A stretch of DNA of 64,000 nucleotides from Sphingomonas phyllosphaerae FA2 (lineage in GTDB: Bacteria > Pseudomonadota > Alphaproteobacteria > Sphingomonadales > Sphingomonadaceae), in assembly GCF_000427645.1 (NCBI RefSeq), contig NZ_KE386571.1:3272395-3336394 (forward strand), read 5' to 3'. Below the pieces are notes generated by a model. That model worked only from the letters and a program-made list of their open reading frames with translations. It made no database searches and had not been told where the DNA came from. The translations under genes and the position numbers were made by a program. Shown one piece after another: positions 25,239-33,565 of the stretch (within the stretch, counting starts at the first letter, position 1; the number at the start of each line of letters is the position of its first letter).

Positions 25239-25248
25239 CGCCCGCCGG
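25225..25248. terminator. Perfect 10-bp hairpin between convergent pyrC and eipA
   Basis: CCGGCGGGCG and CGCCCGCCGG flank CTAA, which contains the pyrC stop codon. There is no T-tract, but it stands exactly between two convergent genes and probably acts on both transcripts as a bidirectional stop or 3'-end stabiliser. Confidence 0.5.
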
Positions 25249-25259
25249 TCAGGCGCGCG

Positions 25260-26024
25260 TCAGAAGGGAAGCCACTTCGAGGTTTCGGTGAACTTCATAT
25301 AGCCGACGTTCACCCCCGCGCGCCATCCGACGCCCAGCCGGACGGGGATCAGCACGACATTGCCCTTGCGCAGATAGGTCGCGGCGAACCCACCGACGAA
25401 GTACAATCGGCCCTCGGCGCCCGGAAAGCGCGTGAACAGATCGTGCGAATCGTAGAGGTTGTAGACGAGCACGAACACCTTGTTGGCATCACCGCCGACG
25501 TCGAAGCCGACCGACGGCCCTGTCCAATAGACGGGGCGCTGTCCCTCGACCTTGTGGGTCATGATCCCCGAGCCATAGCGGACGCCGAGGATGAACGCGC
25601 CCGACGCCTCACGCCCGGCGATATAGGCGTTGGGCTCGCCCTGATCCTTCAGGATGTTTTCGATGATCTGCGCAAAGCCTTCCGCACCCTTGCCGAACAC
25701 GCCCTCGCCCGCGGCGATCAGATCGTCGCGCTTGTAGGTGGAGGCAGCGGTGGTGGTCGCGTCGGCCCGCACCTCCGATCCAGTGGTGGGTTGGGCCTGT
25801 GGCGCGGGCGCGGGCTCCTGCGGCGGCGTTGCGGGAAGCGGCCGGGCCGGCGCGGGCGCCGTCGGCGTGCGCACGGTGCGCGACGGCGGGGCGGTGGAGA
25901 CATCGCCGTCGATTGCCGCATTGGGATCGATCGTCCGTACCTGCGCCGCAGCGCCAAGCGGCGCGCCAACGAGCGCGGCGATCAGCATCGCCGCCCTGAT
26001 GCTCCGTTGTGCAATCCGCTTCAT
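25260..26024 (-). CDS. eipA: Periplasmic DUF1134 protein (EipA family)
   Basis: The 254-residue protein has a signal peptide (RAAMLIAALVGAPLGAAAQ), a Pro/Ala-rich spacer to about residue 95 (PAPARPLPATPPQEPAPAPQ), and the DUF1134 domain: KGAEGFAQIIENILKDQGEP, GVRYGSGIMTHKVEGQRPVY and WTGPSVGFDVGGDANKVFVL. In Brucella this family is EipA, needed for envelope integrity. GAGGGGGCAGGC lies before the ATG at 26022-26024. It converges with pyrC. The biochemical role is unknown; the fold resembles SYLF-type lipid-associated domains. Confidence 0.85.
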   Translation of the reverse strand: MKRIAQRSIRAAMLIAALVGAPLGAAAQVRTIDPNAAIDGDVSTAPPSRTVRTPTAPAPARPLPATPPQEPAPAPQAQPTTGSEVRADATTTAASTYKRDDLIAAGEGVFGKGAEGFAQIIENILKDQGEPNAYIAGREASGAFILGVRYGSGIMTHKVEGQRPVYWTGPSVGFDVGGDANKVFVLVYNLYDSHDLFTRFPGAEGRLYFVGGFAATYLRKGNVVLIPVRLGVGWRAGVNVGYMKFTETSKWLPF

Positions 26025-26182
26025 GCCTGCCCCCTCGATCATCGTGTTGTTATAGGCCGAGCGGGGCTGTCGCGGCAATGAACGGCTCGACGACCGGAGT
26101 CGCCGGTGCGATATGCGGAAATGTTGCGCACCCGGTTGATCGCGGCGATCCCCCTCGCTATAGCCGCGCCTCACGCCGACCC

Positions 26183-26272
26183 GGAGACGTGGGTGAGTGG
26201 CTGAAACCAACGCTTTGCTAAAGCGTCGTACGGGAAACCGTACCGAGGGTTCGAATCCCTCCGTCTCCGCCA
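26183..26272 (+). tRNA. tRNA-Ser (anticodon GCT)
   Basis: This 90-nt class II tRNA has acceptor arms GGAGACG/CGTCTCC, anticodon stem ACGCT..AGCGT around TTGCTAA, a long variable arm (CGTACGGGAAACCGTACC) and an encoded CCA. Confidence 0.96.
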
Positions 26273-26426
26273 TACTCCCGCACGCCGCGAGATCTTCTAT
26301 CTGTTGATGTGGCTGCCGAACGCGGGTGGAGTCTCGGCTGTGCAATGTCCAGTGATGGTTTGAGCAAACGCAAATCGCCGGTCGAGCGCCTAGGCAGGAT
26401 CGGAATTCTCGCTATACGATCGCCGA

Positions 26427-27413
26427 GTGCCGGAGCATCGCCTAGCCATCGTCGTCATCGGCAGAAACGAAGGCCCTCGCCTTGCGGAGTGTCTCGCTTC
26501 GGCGACGGCGGGTGTCACTGTGGTCTACGCCGACTCCGCGTCGACCGACGACAGCATCGCGGTGGCGCGCGCTCACGGCGCCGACGTGGTCGCATTGCGC
26601 CCAAACATGCCGCTGACCGCCGCTCGCGGGCGCAATGCGGGAGCGCATAAGGCGCTCGAGCTTATGCCCGATCTCGAGTTCATCCAGTTCGTCGACGGCG
26701 ATTGCACGATCATGCCGGAATGGTTGCCAGCCGCGCTCGATTTTCTCACGACACGTCCGGATGTGGCGGTCGTGTGCGGGCGTCGGCTCGAGCGTCATCC
26801 CGAGCGTTCGCTCTATAATGCGATGTGCGACCGGGAATGGAACACACCGGTCGGAAAGGCGGACTCCAGTGGCGGCGACGCATTGGTCCGCGCGCGGGCG
26901 TTCGTCGAGATCGGCGGGTTCGCCGATGATCAGGTCGCGCACGAGGAACCAGAGATGTGCGGCCGGTTGCGCGCCGCCGGTTGGGAAATCTGGCGGCTGG
27001 ACGCGCCGATGACCGCGCATGACGCCAATATCACGCGGCTGGGGCAATTCTATCGGCGCAGCCGTCGCGCCGGACTGGGCATCAGTCAGTGCCTCGACCG
27101 GGGCGGGGCCGGACGCGACCCGCAGGGGACGGCGATCGTCCGGCGCGCGCTGATCTGGGGCGTCGGGCTGCCGTTGGCGATCGTCGCGTCGTTGGCGGTC
27201 GATGCGCGGTTGGCGGCGGTCGTGGCGGCTGTCTATCCCGCGCAACTGCTGCGTCAGGCCGCGAAGAACCGGCGACAGGGGTGGGGCACGCGAGAAGCCG
27301 TGCGCGTCGCCGCGCTCGGCATCGTGTCCAAATTCGCCGAAGCGCACGGCGTGCTGGAATATTGGGCGGCCCGGCTAACCAACCGACGCCACCGCCCGGT
27401 CACCTACAAGTAA
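26427..27413 (+). CDS. Family 2 glycosyltransferase
   Basis: The 328-residue protein has a GT-A domain starting LAIVVIGRNEGPRLAECLAS, then VYADSASTDDSIAVA, LTAARGRNAGAHKAL and the metal-binding FVDGDCTIMPEWL; SSGGDALVRARAFVEIGGF is the acceptor side. A hydrophobic stretch near 245-270 may anchor it to the membrane. It probably transfers a sugar to a lipid or polysaccharide. The start is a GTG at 26427; no better ATG exists upstream. The gene after it is convergent, and both are sugar-related. The donor and acceptor sugars are unknown. Confidence 0.85.
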   Translation: MPEHRLAIVVIGRNEGPRLAECLASATAGVTVVYADSASTDDSIAVARAHGADVVALRPNMPLTAARGRNAGAHKALELMPDLEFIQFVDGDCTIMPEWLPAALDFLTTRPDVAVVCGRRLERHPERSLYNAMCDREWNTPVGKADSSGGDALVRARAFVEIGGFADDQVAHEEPEMCGRLRAAGWEIWRLDAPMTAHDANITRLGQFYRRSRRAGLGISQCLDRGGAGRDPQGTAIVRRALIWGVGLPLAIVASLAVDARLAAVVAAVYPAQLLRQAAKNRRQGWGTREAVRVAALGIVSKFAEAHGVLEYWAARLTNRRHRPVTYK

Positions 27414-27429
27414 GGCTCGACCGCGGGGG

Positions 27430-29142
27430 TTACGACGACCCCCATTGCTTGCGGGCGCCGTCGATCAGCGTCATGTCGCCGACCTGCGAGATCGTGTGCA
27501 GGCCATAGCGGTAGCCGCCGTCCACCCGCGGCTCGACCCGCGCCACGACGCGTTCCTCGAAGCCGGTCTCGCTCAGCGTCAGCACTTCGTTGATCGATAC
27601 GGCGCTGCCATAATGGGTCGAGCAATCCTGCGCCGGGCGATACAATCGGCCCTCGACCACAAACGGCGTGCCGGCCGGACGCGCGCTTCTGACGTCAGTC
27701 TTTACCGGATTGAGCGGATGCGCCTGCCACGGCCCGGCGAGGCTGTCGGCATGGAAGACGAACAGATCGGTGTTGTGGGTGGCGGTGTCCTTGGTCGCAA
27801 ACGCCCACTTTTTCCCGCCCCAGTCGACGAAGCTCGTGTCGATCAGCGGCGCATCGGGCAGCATCGTCGTCTTGGTGGTCACCTCGCCCGCCGGGCTGGT
27901 CGCGTAATGCGCGACGTCGCGGGCCGCGGCATGCTCCGGGACGAACCCGGCCACGCCATCAAGCTCCAATGTGAACGGGTAGGAGAGATGCGTTCCCGTC
28001 TCCAGCACCGTCCGGGCATCACCGAAGCTACCGTCGGCGTACGTGGCGGTGGCGATTTCGCCACGGTTCTTTCGCCAGTCGAGTCGCTCGAAGAACAGGC
28101 GGATGGTGCCGCCAGGTCCGATCCGCTGGCCGAACGGGTCGGCGTAGAATTCACCGCGCGGCGGCTGCATCCACCGGACGCTGCGCAGCGCCTGCGCCTG
28201 CCGCTCCGCGCCCGCCAGGCCCGCCACGTCCGCGATCGGCGCGGCGATTACGCCGCAGGTCCAATCCTGCCGGAAAAAGCGATAGGTCACTTGCGTCGCG
28301 ACGAACGCGCGGAGCGTCTTCCAGAGGAAGCGCAGCATCGCCGTGTTGTTCGGCTGACGATAGATTTTGCCCTTGCCGTGACCGGCCGGCGCAGTGGGGA
28401 GACGCCCGGTGGCGAGAACGGCGGCGCAGGTCGTCCGCACCCACGACGCGCTGCCGAGATAGAGAGTGTCGCGCGTCTTGACGTAGGAGGAGCGGTTGGT
28501 CTGGAACATGCCCCGCCAAAGAATCCTGCCGCCATCCAGTTCGTCGCTGAGCACCTGCAGAATGCTTCCGGCGACCGGCGATCCCTCCGCCAGCTCCCAG
28601 AAGCCGGGCGGCTGGCCGCGATACCGTGTCGGATCGCCATGATGAAACGACCAGACGCCGTAGGTGGGCAGCGTGAGGATCTCGCCGCGCACGATGCCGT
28701 AGCTGAACCGGAGCACGAAATCGGGCGCCAGCGCGCGGACGAAATCGAGCGTGGTGTCGCTCAAGGCTTCGCCGAACTTGCCCTGCTTGACCGGGGTATC
28801 GCGACATTGCGGGACGTCGGCGAACACGTCCGACAGATCGACGCGCGCGATCGCGCGGCTGCGGCGGCGTGTGTAGAAGCGGTCGAAGACGCGCCAGATC
28901 GCCAGATGACGCGCCTGCCAGCGCCGAGCCCAGCGGCGGCTGTTGTCCGGCGGCGCGTCAGCCGCGCGGATCACCACCCCGACGGGCACGGCGACGCCCG
29001 CATCGACGGCTTCGGTAATGCTGCGTGCCTGCCATTGTTCGAAGTCGAGACCGTCGCACAGGACGACGAAACGAAGAGGTGGCGGCTGCATGCCCGGTTC
29101 ATGGTCTGAAACGGTCGCATAGTCGATGTCGAAATTGGCCAT
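27430..29142 (-). CDS. Two-domain protein: formyltransferase-like N-terminus plus beta-propeller (glycosyltransferase-associated)
   Basis: The 570-residue protein has a formyl-transferase-like first half (DFVRALAPDFVLRFSYGIVR, GVWSFHHGDPTRYRGQPPGF, ELAEGSPVAGSILQVLSDEL), then a half with five-bladed-propeller-type repeats (EFYADPFGQRIG, RLFFERLDWRKNRGEIATA, YPFTLELDGVAGFVPEHAA, FVDWGGKKWAFATKD). Such propellers occur in glucosamine inositolphosphorylceramide transferase-like proteins and bacterial polysaccharide loci. A sugar-modifying, cell-surface role is inferred from this and from the GT2 gene that converges with it. MANFDID at 29142 is taken as the start, but MQPPPL at 29091 is also possible; neither has a clear ribosome-binding site. 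Confidence 0.72.
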   Translation of the reverse strand: MANFDIDYATVSDHEPGMQPPPLRFVVLCDGLDFEQWQARSITEAVDAGVAVPVGVVIRAADAPPDNSRRWARRWQARHLAIWRVFDRFYTRRRSRAIARVDLSDVFADVPQCRDTPVKQGKFGEALSDTTLDFVRALAPDFVLRFSYGIVRGEILTLPTYGVWSFHHGDPTRYRGQPPGFWELAEGSPVAGSILQVLSDELDGGRILWRGMFQTNRSSYVKTRDTLYLGSASWVRTTCAAVLATGRLPTAPAGHGKGKIYRQPNNTAMLRFLWKTLRAFVATQVTYRFFRQDWTCGVIAAPIADVAGLAGAERQAQALRSVRWMQPPRGEFYADPFGQRIGPGGTIRLFFERLDWRKNRGEIATATYADGSFGDARTVLETGTHLSYPFTLELDGVAGFVPEHAAARDVAHYATSPAGEVTTKTTMLPDAPLIDTSFVDWGGKKWAFATKDTATHNTDLFVFHADSLAGPWQAHPLNPVKTDVRSARPAGTPFVVEGRLYRPAQDCSTHYGSAVSINEVLTLSETGFEERVVARVEPRVDGGYRYGLHTISQVGDMTLIDGARKQWGSS

Positions 29143-29295
29143 CGGCAAGCGCGCCGGGCGAAGCGATGCAGGCCGCGCGCGGCGGTTGAAGGGCTTCCGC
29201 GCAAACGTCCGACCTTCCTTGTAAACAGGGGCGAAGCCGTTAAGCCTTTGGGGCAAAGGCGGCCTTCGGCGCGCGGACATGGTGGGAGAGTGAAG

Positions 29296-30033
29296 ATGCG
29301 ACTGGGTATCGGCATCGCGGCGGCGCTGGTGATGATGGCGCCGGGCGTTGCGCTGGCGAAGGACAACAGCCTGACCGCCGCGGAACGTGCGCAGGGCTGG
29401 AAGCTGTTGTTCAACGGGCGTGACCTGTCGGGTTGGGGCGCGTTCGGGGGTGGCCCGGCGCCCTCGACCTGGACGGTGCGCAACGGGACGCTGCTGCTGA
29501 CCAAGGCCGACGGCAAGATGAGCGGGACCGATCTGGTCACCACCGATCCCTATGGCGCGTTCGAACTGACGCTCGACTGGAAGGTCGAGAAGGGCGGCAA
29601 CAGCGGGGTGCTGTATCTGGCGCGCGCCGTCGATGGCGCGCCGCTGCTCTACCAGACCGGGCTGGAGATGCAGGTGCTTGACGACGCAGGGCATTCCGAT
29701 GGCAAGATCCCGACGCATCGCGCCGGATCGCTGTACGACATGACGGTGCCGCCGGCCGGCGTCTCCAAGCCGGCGGGCACGTGGAACCATGCGCGGCTGC
29801 TCGTCCAGAACGGCCGGATTCGCCAATGGCTTAACGGTACGCCCACCGCCGACGTCTCGTACGGCGACGACGCGTGGCGGCAGCGGGTGGCGGGGTCGAA
29901 GTTTGCGAAGATGCCGCACTTCGGCACCTTCGACAGCGGGGTGATCGGGTTGCAGGATCACGGCGAGCCGGTGGCGTTCCGCAACATTAAGTTGCGCCGC
30001 ATCGGAGCCTCGGCAACCGGGGGCGGCGAGTGA
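29296..30033 (+). CDS. Secreted 3-keto-disaccharide hydrolase-like protein (DUF1080)
   Basis: The 245-residue protein has a signal peptide (RLGIGIAAALVMMAPGVALA) and a concanavalin-like DUF1080 domain: GWKLLFNGRDLSGWGAFGG, ELTLDWKVEKGGNSGVLYLA, GLEMQVLDDAGHSDGK, HRAGSLYDMTVPP and WNHARLLVQNGRIRQWLNG. The family includes hydrolases that split 3-keto-glycosides. GGGAGAGTGAAG precedes the ATG. Its stop overlaps the GTG of the GMC dehydrogenase, so the sugar oxidase and the hydrolase for its product are made together in the periplasm. Confidence 0.86.
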   Translation: MRLGIGIAAALVMMAPGVALAKDNSLTAAERAQGWKLLFNGRDLSGWGAFGGGPAPSTWTVRNGTLLLTKADGKMSGTDLVTTDPYGAFELTLDWKVEKGGNSGVLYLARAVDGAPLLYQTGLEMQVLDDAGHSDGKIPTHRAGSLYDMTVPPAGVSKPAGTWNHARLLVQNGRIRQWLNGTPTADVSYGDDAWRQRVAGSKFAKMPHFGTFDSGVIGLQDHGEPVAFRNIKLRRIGASATGGGE

Positions 30034-31736
30034 CAAAAGCAGCGCCGAAGTTTGCGGACACCCCCGTCGATGTGATCATCGTTGGCTCCGGCGCGGCGGG
30101 CGGGATGGCGGCCTATACGCTGACCAAGGCCGGCGTGCGCTGCCTGATCCTCGAGGCCGGGCGCGATTACGATCCGCAGGCCGAGGTCAACATGTTCGCG
30201 CCCGAGAGCGACGCGCCGTTGCGCGGGACCGGCACCGCCGACAAGCCCTTCGGCTATTTCGACGCCACGGTCGACGGCGGCTGGCAGGTCGAGGGCGAGC
30301 CCTATACGATGACCGAGGGCAGCGATTTCCGCTGGTGGCGTCCGCGGATGCTGGGCGGGCGCACCAACCATTGGGGGCGGCATGTCCCGCGGTTCGGCGC
30401 GTATGACTTCAAACCGTTTTCGCGTGACGGGCTCGGCGTCGACTGGCCGATCGGTTATGACGACGTCGCGCCTTTCTACGATCGCGTCGAGCGGATGATC
30501 GGCGTCAACGGCGGGCCGATCGGGCTGGAGAACCACCCGGACTCGCCCGCCGGCTGCCTGATGCCGCCGCCCAAGCCGCGCGTGCCCGAACTGCTCATCA
30601 CCGCCGCCGCCGAAAGCCTCGGCATCCCGGTGCGCGCGGCACACACCGCGGTGCTGACGCGCGACATGCCCGACAAGGTCGCGCCGCGCAGCGCCTGCTT
30701 CAACGCGACACCGTGCACGCGCGGCTGCACGATCGGCGCGATGTTCCAGACCACCACCTCGCTGCTGCCGATGGCCAAGGCGACCGGCAAGTTACGCGTC
30801 GTCACCGACGCGATGGTCTCACGCGTCGTGACGGGCGCGCGCGGTCGGGCGACGGGGGTCGAATATGTCGACCGCAAGACCGGGCAGCGGCATCAGGTGA
30901 CGGCGCGTGCGGTGGTGCTTGCGGCGGGCACCGGCGAGACGACGCGGCTGTTGCTCAATTCGGGCGAAGCGGGGCGCGGGCTCGCCAATTCGTCGGGCCA
31001 GCTGGGGCGCAACCTGACCGATTCGACCGGCGCGTCGTTCCGCGCCTTCATCCCCGGCCTCGCCGGCCGGCCGCGCTACAATGAGGACGGGATCGGGGGG
31101 CAGCATATCTACATCCCGTTCTGGCTGTACGAGCAGCAGAAGCGCGGCGAGCTGGATTTCGCGCGCGGTTATCATTTCGAGATCGGCGGGCGGTTCGGCA
31201 TTCCGGCGGAGGCGGCGCTGCCGCGCGTCTGGGGCAAGGGGCTGAAACAGGCGGTGCGCAACGCCTCGGGCGCGACGATCAACCTGACGCTGCGCGGCGA
31301 GATGATCCCCAACAAGGACACGTTCTGCGAGATCGATCCGACTGTGAAGGACAAGTTCGGCATCCCGGTGCTGCGCTTCGCGTTCCGCTGGTCCAAACAC
31401 GAGGTCAATCAGGTCGCGCACGGCCGCCGCGCCGCGCATTCGGTGTTCAAGCGGCTGAACGGCACGATCCTCGATCCCGACCTGCCGCCCGAGCAGATCA
31501 TGACCGCGGGCGGCGAGATCATCCACGAACTTGGCACGGCGCGGATGGGCGCCGACCCGAAATCGTCGGTGGTCGACAGCTATGGCCAGACGTGGGACGT
31601 CGACAATGTCGTGCTGATGGATGGCGCGACCTTCGCCTCCGGGCCGCACAAGAATCCGACCCTGACGATCCTTGCGCTGGCGCTGCGCGCGTCGGAGCGG
31701 CTCGCCACCCGTCTGTCGTCAGGAGCGCTGGCATGA
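30030..31736 (+). CDS. GMC-family FAD dehydrogenase (glycoside 3-dehydrogenase type), catalytic subunit
   Basis: The 568-residue protein has the FAD-binding motif VIIVGSGAAGGMAAYTL and E-rich partner LILEAGRDY, the GMC signature MLGGRTNHWGRH, a Cys cluster (PRSACFNATPCTRGC) suited to Fe-S or disulfide formation, and the C-terminal active site HELGTARMG and GPHKNPTLTILALALRASE (catalytic His pair). There is no signal peptide; members of this family are exported with a Tat-carrying small subunit, which is the next gene. It probably oxidises the C3 hydroxyl of glycosides. The GTG start overlaps the DUF1080 gene. Confidence 0.88.
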   Translation: MTKAAPKFADTPVDVIIVGSGAAGGMAAYTLTKAGVRCLILEAGRDYDPQAEVNMFAPESDAPLRGTGTADKPFGYFDATVDGGWQVEGEPYTMTEGSDFRWWRPRMLGGRTNHWGRHVPRFGAYDFKPFSRDGLGVDWPIGYDDVAPFYDRVERMIGVNGGPIGLENHPDSPAGCLMPPPKPRVPELLITAAAESLGIPVRAAHTAVLTRDMPDKVAPRSACFNATPCTRGCTIGAMFQTTTSLLPMAKATGKLRVVTDAMVSRVVTGARGRATGVEYVDRKTGQRHQVTARAVVLAAGTGETTRLLLNSGEAGRGLANSSGQLGRNLTDSTGASFRAFIPGLAGRPRYNEDGIGGQHIYIPFWLYEQQKRGELDFARGYHFEIGGRFGIPAEAALPRVWGKGLKQAVRNASGATINLTLRGEMIPNKDTFCEIDPTVKDKFGIPVLRFAFRWSKHEVNQVAHGRRAAHSVFKRLNGTILDPDLPPEQIMTAGGEIIHELGTARMGADPKSSVVDSYGQTWDVDNVVLMDGATFASGPHKNPTLTILALALRASERLATRLSSGALA

Positions 31737-32449
31737 CCTTCACCCGCCGCACGACGCTGCAATGGTTCGCCACCGCGACCGCGTTGTCGCTCGCCAACCG
31801 CGGTGTCGCCGCTGCCGCCGTGTCGCAGGCGGCCGGCGCGGCACCGCCGTTCAAGGTGGTCGACTGGCCGGCGAGCGTCGCGCCGATGCTGGCGGCCAAG
31901 GGCTATGGGCGCGATCCCGATCTGACCGCGCCCAAGGTGCCGTGGCCGCTGACGCTGACCAAGCCGCAGCGCGCGACGATCGACATGCTGGGCGACATGA
32001 TCCTGCCCGCCGATGGCGCTTCGCCGGGGGCAGGGACGCTGGGGGTGGGGGCGTTCATCGACGAGTGGATCAGCGCGCCGTATTCGCAGCAGCAGGAGGA
32101 TCGCGTCAAGATCCTCGCCGGGCTGGCGTGGTTGGATGCGCAGAGCCGCGTGCTGCATGGCGGCGACTTCGCGGCGGGGACGGCGGCGCAGCGCGCGACG
32201 TTGCTCGATGCGTTGACGGTCGAGACACCGAGCGCGGCGATGGCGCAGCCGGTCGCGTTCATGGATCGGTTGCGCAACCTGTTCGTGCTGGGCTTCTACA
32301 GCCTGCCCGAAGGCAAGGCGGATATGGGCTATATCGGCGACCAACCGACCGAGGGGCCGTATCCGGGGCCGACGCCCGAAGCGCAGGCGCATTTCGCGGC
32401 GTTGCTGGCATCGTTGAAGTTGTCGATGCCTTCGTCATCCCGGGCCTGA
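31733..32449 (+). CDS. Gluconate 2-dehydrogenase subunit 3 family protein with Tat signal
   Basis: The 238-residue protein starts MTFTRRTTLQWFATATALSLA, a twin-arginine signal. The body has LTLTKPQRATIDMLGDMILP, ADGASPGAGTLGVGAFIDEW and FYSLPEGKADMGYIGDQPTEG, typical of the small subunit that escorts GMC dehydrogenases. Overlap ATGA with the dehydrogenase. The last few codons (MPSSSRA) and the stop are supplied by a family B repeat that begins at 32432, so the natural C-terminus was probably replaced by insertion of the repeat. Confidence 0.87.
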   Translation: MTFTRRTTLQWFATATALSLANRGVAAAAVSQAAGAAPPFKVVDWPASVAPMLAAKGYGRDPDLTAPKVPWPLTLTKPQRATIDMLGDMILPADGASPGAGTLGVGAFIDEWISAPYSQQQEDRVKILAGLAWLDAQSRVLHGGDFAAGTAAQRATLLDALTVETPSAAMAQPVAFMDRLRNLFVLGFYSLPEGKADMGYIGDQPTEGPYPGPTPEAQAHFAALLASLKLSMPSSSRA

Positions 32450-32518
32450 CCCGGGATCCCGCTTCGTACCTCCGGGTCGAAGGAGAAGCGGGGCCCCGGA
32501 TCAAGTCCGGGGCGACGA
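32432..32518. repeat. Dispersed inverted repeat, family B copy 2
   Basis: Arms TCGTCATCCCGGGCCTGACC and GGGCCCCGGATCAAGTCC..GGGGCGACGA surround AAGCGG/CCGCTT. Its first 18 bases are read as the end of the upstream gene and contain that gene's stop codon. Confidence 0.85.
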
Positions 32519-32528
32519 GAGCAATAAC

Positions 32529-33428
32529 CTACCGCGCGACGCCGATCACCGCGGTCGCGGTGAAGCCGGTAGACGGGCTGCCGGTGATCGTGGGCGTCAT
32601 CTGCGCGAGTTGCGCGGTGGTGTTGTCACCGAAGACGTTGTCGCTCGACAAGGCGACGCGCGCGAAGTTCGACTGGCTCGACGGATAGGTCGTCGTATCC
32701 GCATAGGCGGTGGTGCAGCTGCCGGCCGGCATCGCGAACTGGCTGGTCAGGATCGCGTAGCGGCCGCCCAGCGCGTTCGAGAGTGTCGAGAACACCTCGA
32801 AATGCATGTGCGGCCAGCGCCCGTCATAGCAACCGGGGAAGATCGTGGTGAAGGTGACCTGTCCATTGGCATCGGTGACCTGAACGCCGCGCAAATAGCT
32901 TTCGCCCGGTGCGCTGTAGAGCGAGTAATTGCCGCTGCGGTCGCAATGCCACAGATACACCGCATAGCCGGCGAGCGGTGCGCAGGTGGCGTTCACGTTC
33001 ACGACGGTGATGGTGAACGTCATCGCGATCCCGGTCGCGACGGTGGTGGTCGTCAGGAAGCTGGCACGGATGTCCGAGCGGACGATGCCGGTGCTGGTCA
33101 GCACGTTGCTGGTCGACCCCGATGCGGTGTTGGTGCCGTCCGCGGGATAGGGGCCACCGGTTTCTTGCGGATCGGCGATGCAGGTGCCGGTCGCGGTGGT
33201 GCTGGTCGGCGTGGGGGTGGGTGTCGCGGTCGGCGTGGGCGTCGGCGTCGCGGTGGTCGGCGTCGTGGTGTCGGTGCTGGCGGCGTCGCTGCCGCCGCAG
33301 CCGGTGAGGAAGGCGACGGTGCCCGCGCCCGCGAACCATTTGAGTGCACGGCGGCGCGCCATCAGCGCGTCGATCCGCTGCAGGTCTTCGGCCAAGCTGT
33401 GGCCGTGTGAATGGTCGTGATCGGTCAT
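32529..33428 (-). CDS. Exported intradiol (protocatechuate 3,4-type) dioxygenase-like protein
   Basis: The 299-residue protein has a His-rich start (MTDHDHSHGHS), a Tat/lipoprotein-like signal (MARRRALKWFAGAG, FLTGCGG lipobox), a Thr/Pro linker of about 25 residues made of TPTP repeats, and a dioxygenase domain: ADPQETGGPYPADG, YAVYLWHCDRSGNYSLY, YLRGVQVTDANGQVTFTTIF and CYDGRWPHMHFEVF. The two Tyr and two His iron ligands of intradiol dioxygenases are all in place. Surface-anchored members open catechol-type rings or handle lignin fragments; the substrate here is unknown. An in-frame ATG 17 codons upstream exists. Confidence 0.83.
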   Translation of the reverse strand: MTDHDHSHGHSLAEDLQRIDALMARRRALKWFAGAGTVAFLTGCGGSDAASTDTTTPTTATPTPTPTATPTPTPTSTTATGTCIADPQETGGPYPADGTNTASGSTSNVLTSTGIVRSDIRASFLTTTTVATGIAMTFTITVVNVNATCAPLAGYAVYLWHCDRSGNYSLYSAPGESYLRGVQVTDANGQVTFTTIFPGCYDGRWPHMHFEVFSTLSNALGGRYAILTSQFAMPAGSCTTAYADTTTYPSSQSNFARVALSSDNVFGDNTTAQLAQMTPTITGSPSTGFTATAVIGVAR

Positions 33429-33565
33429 GGTCGAGTGGCTCCCGCTTTGCTGCGGAGCCGTTTGCCGGCACTTGTTCACGTCGATATGTCGGGGCGCTGC
33501 AACCTTGTTGCAGGGTGTTGCAAAGCGGCAGGGTTTTGGCGGACGTTGCGATTTTTACCGGGCAA

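Noticed and set aside
33178..33300. Tandem repeats as a regulatory element near 33.2 kb
   Set aside because: They simply encode the Thr/Pro linker of the intradiol dioxygenase.
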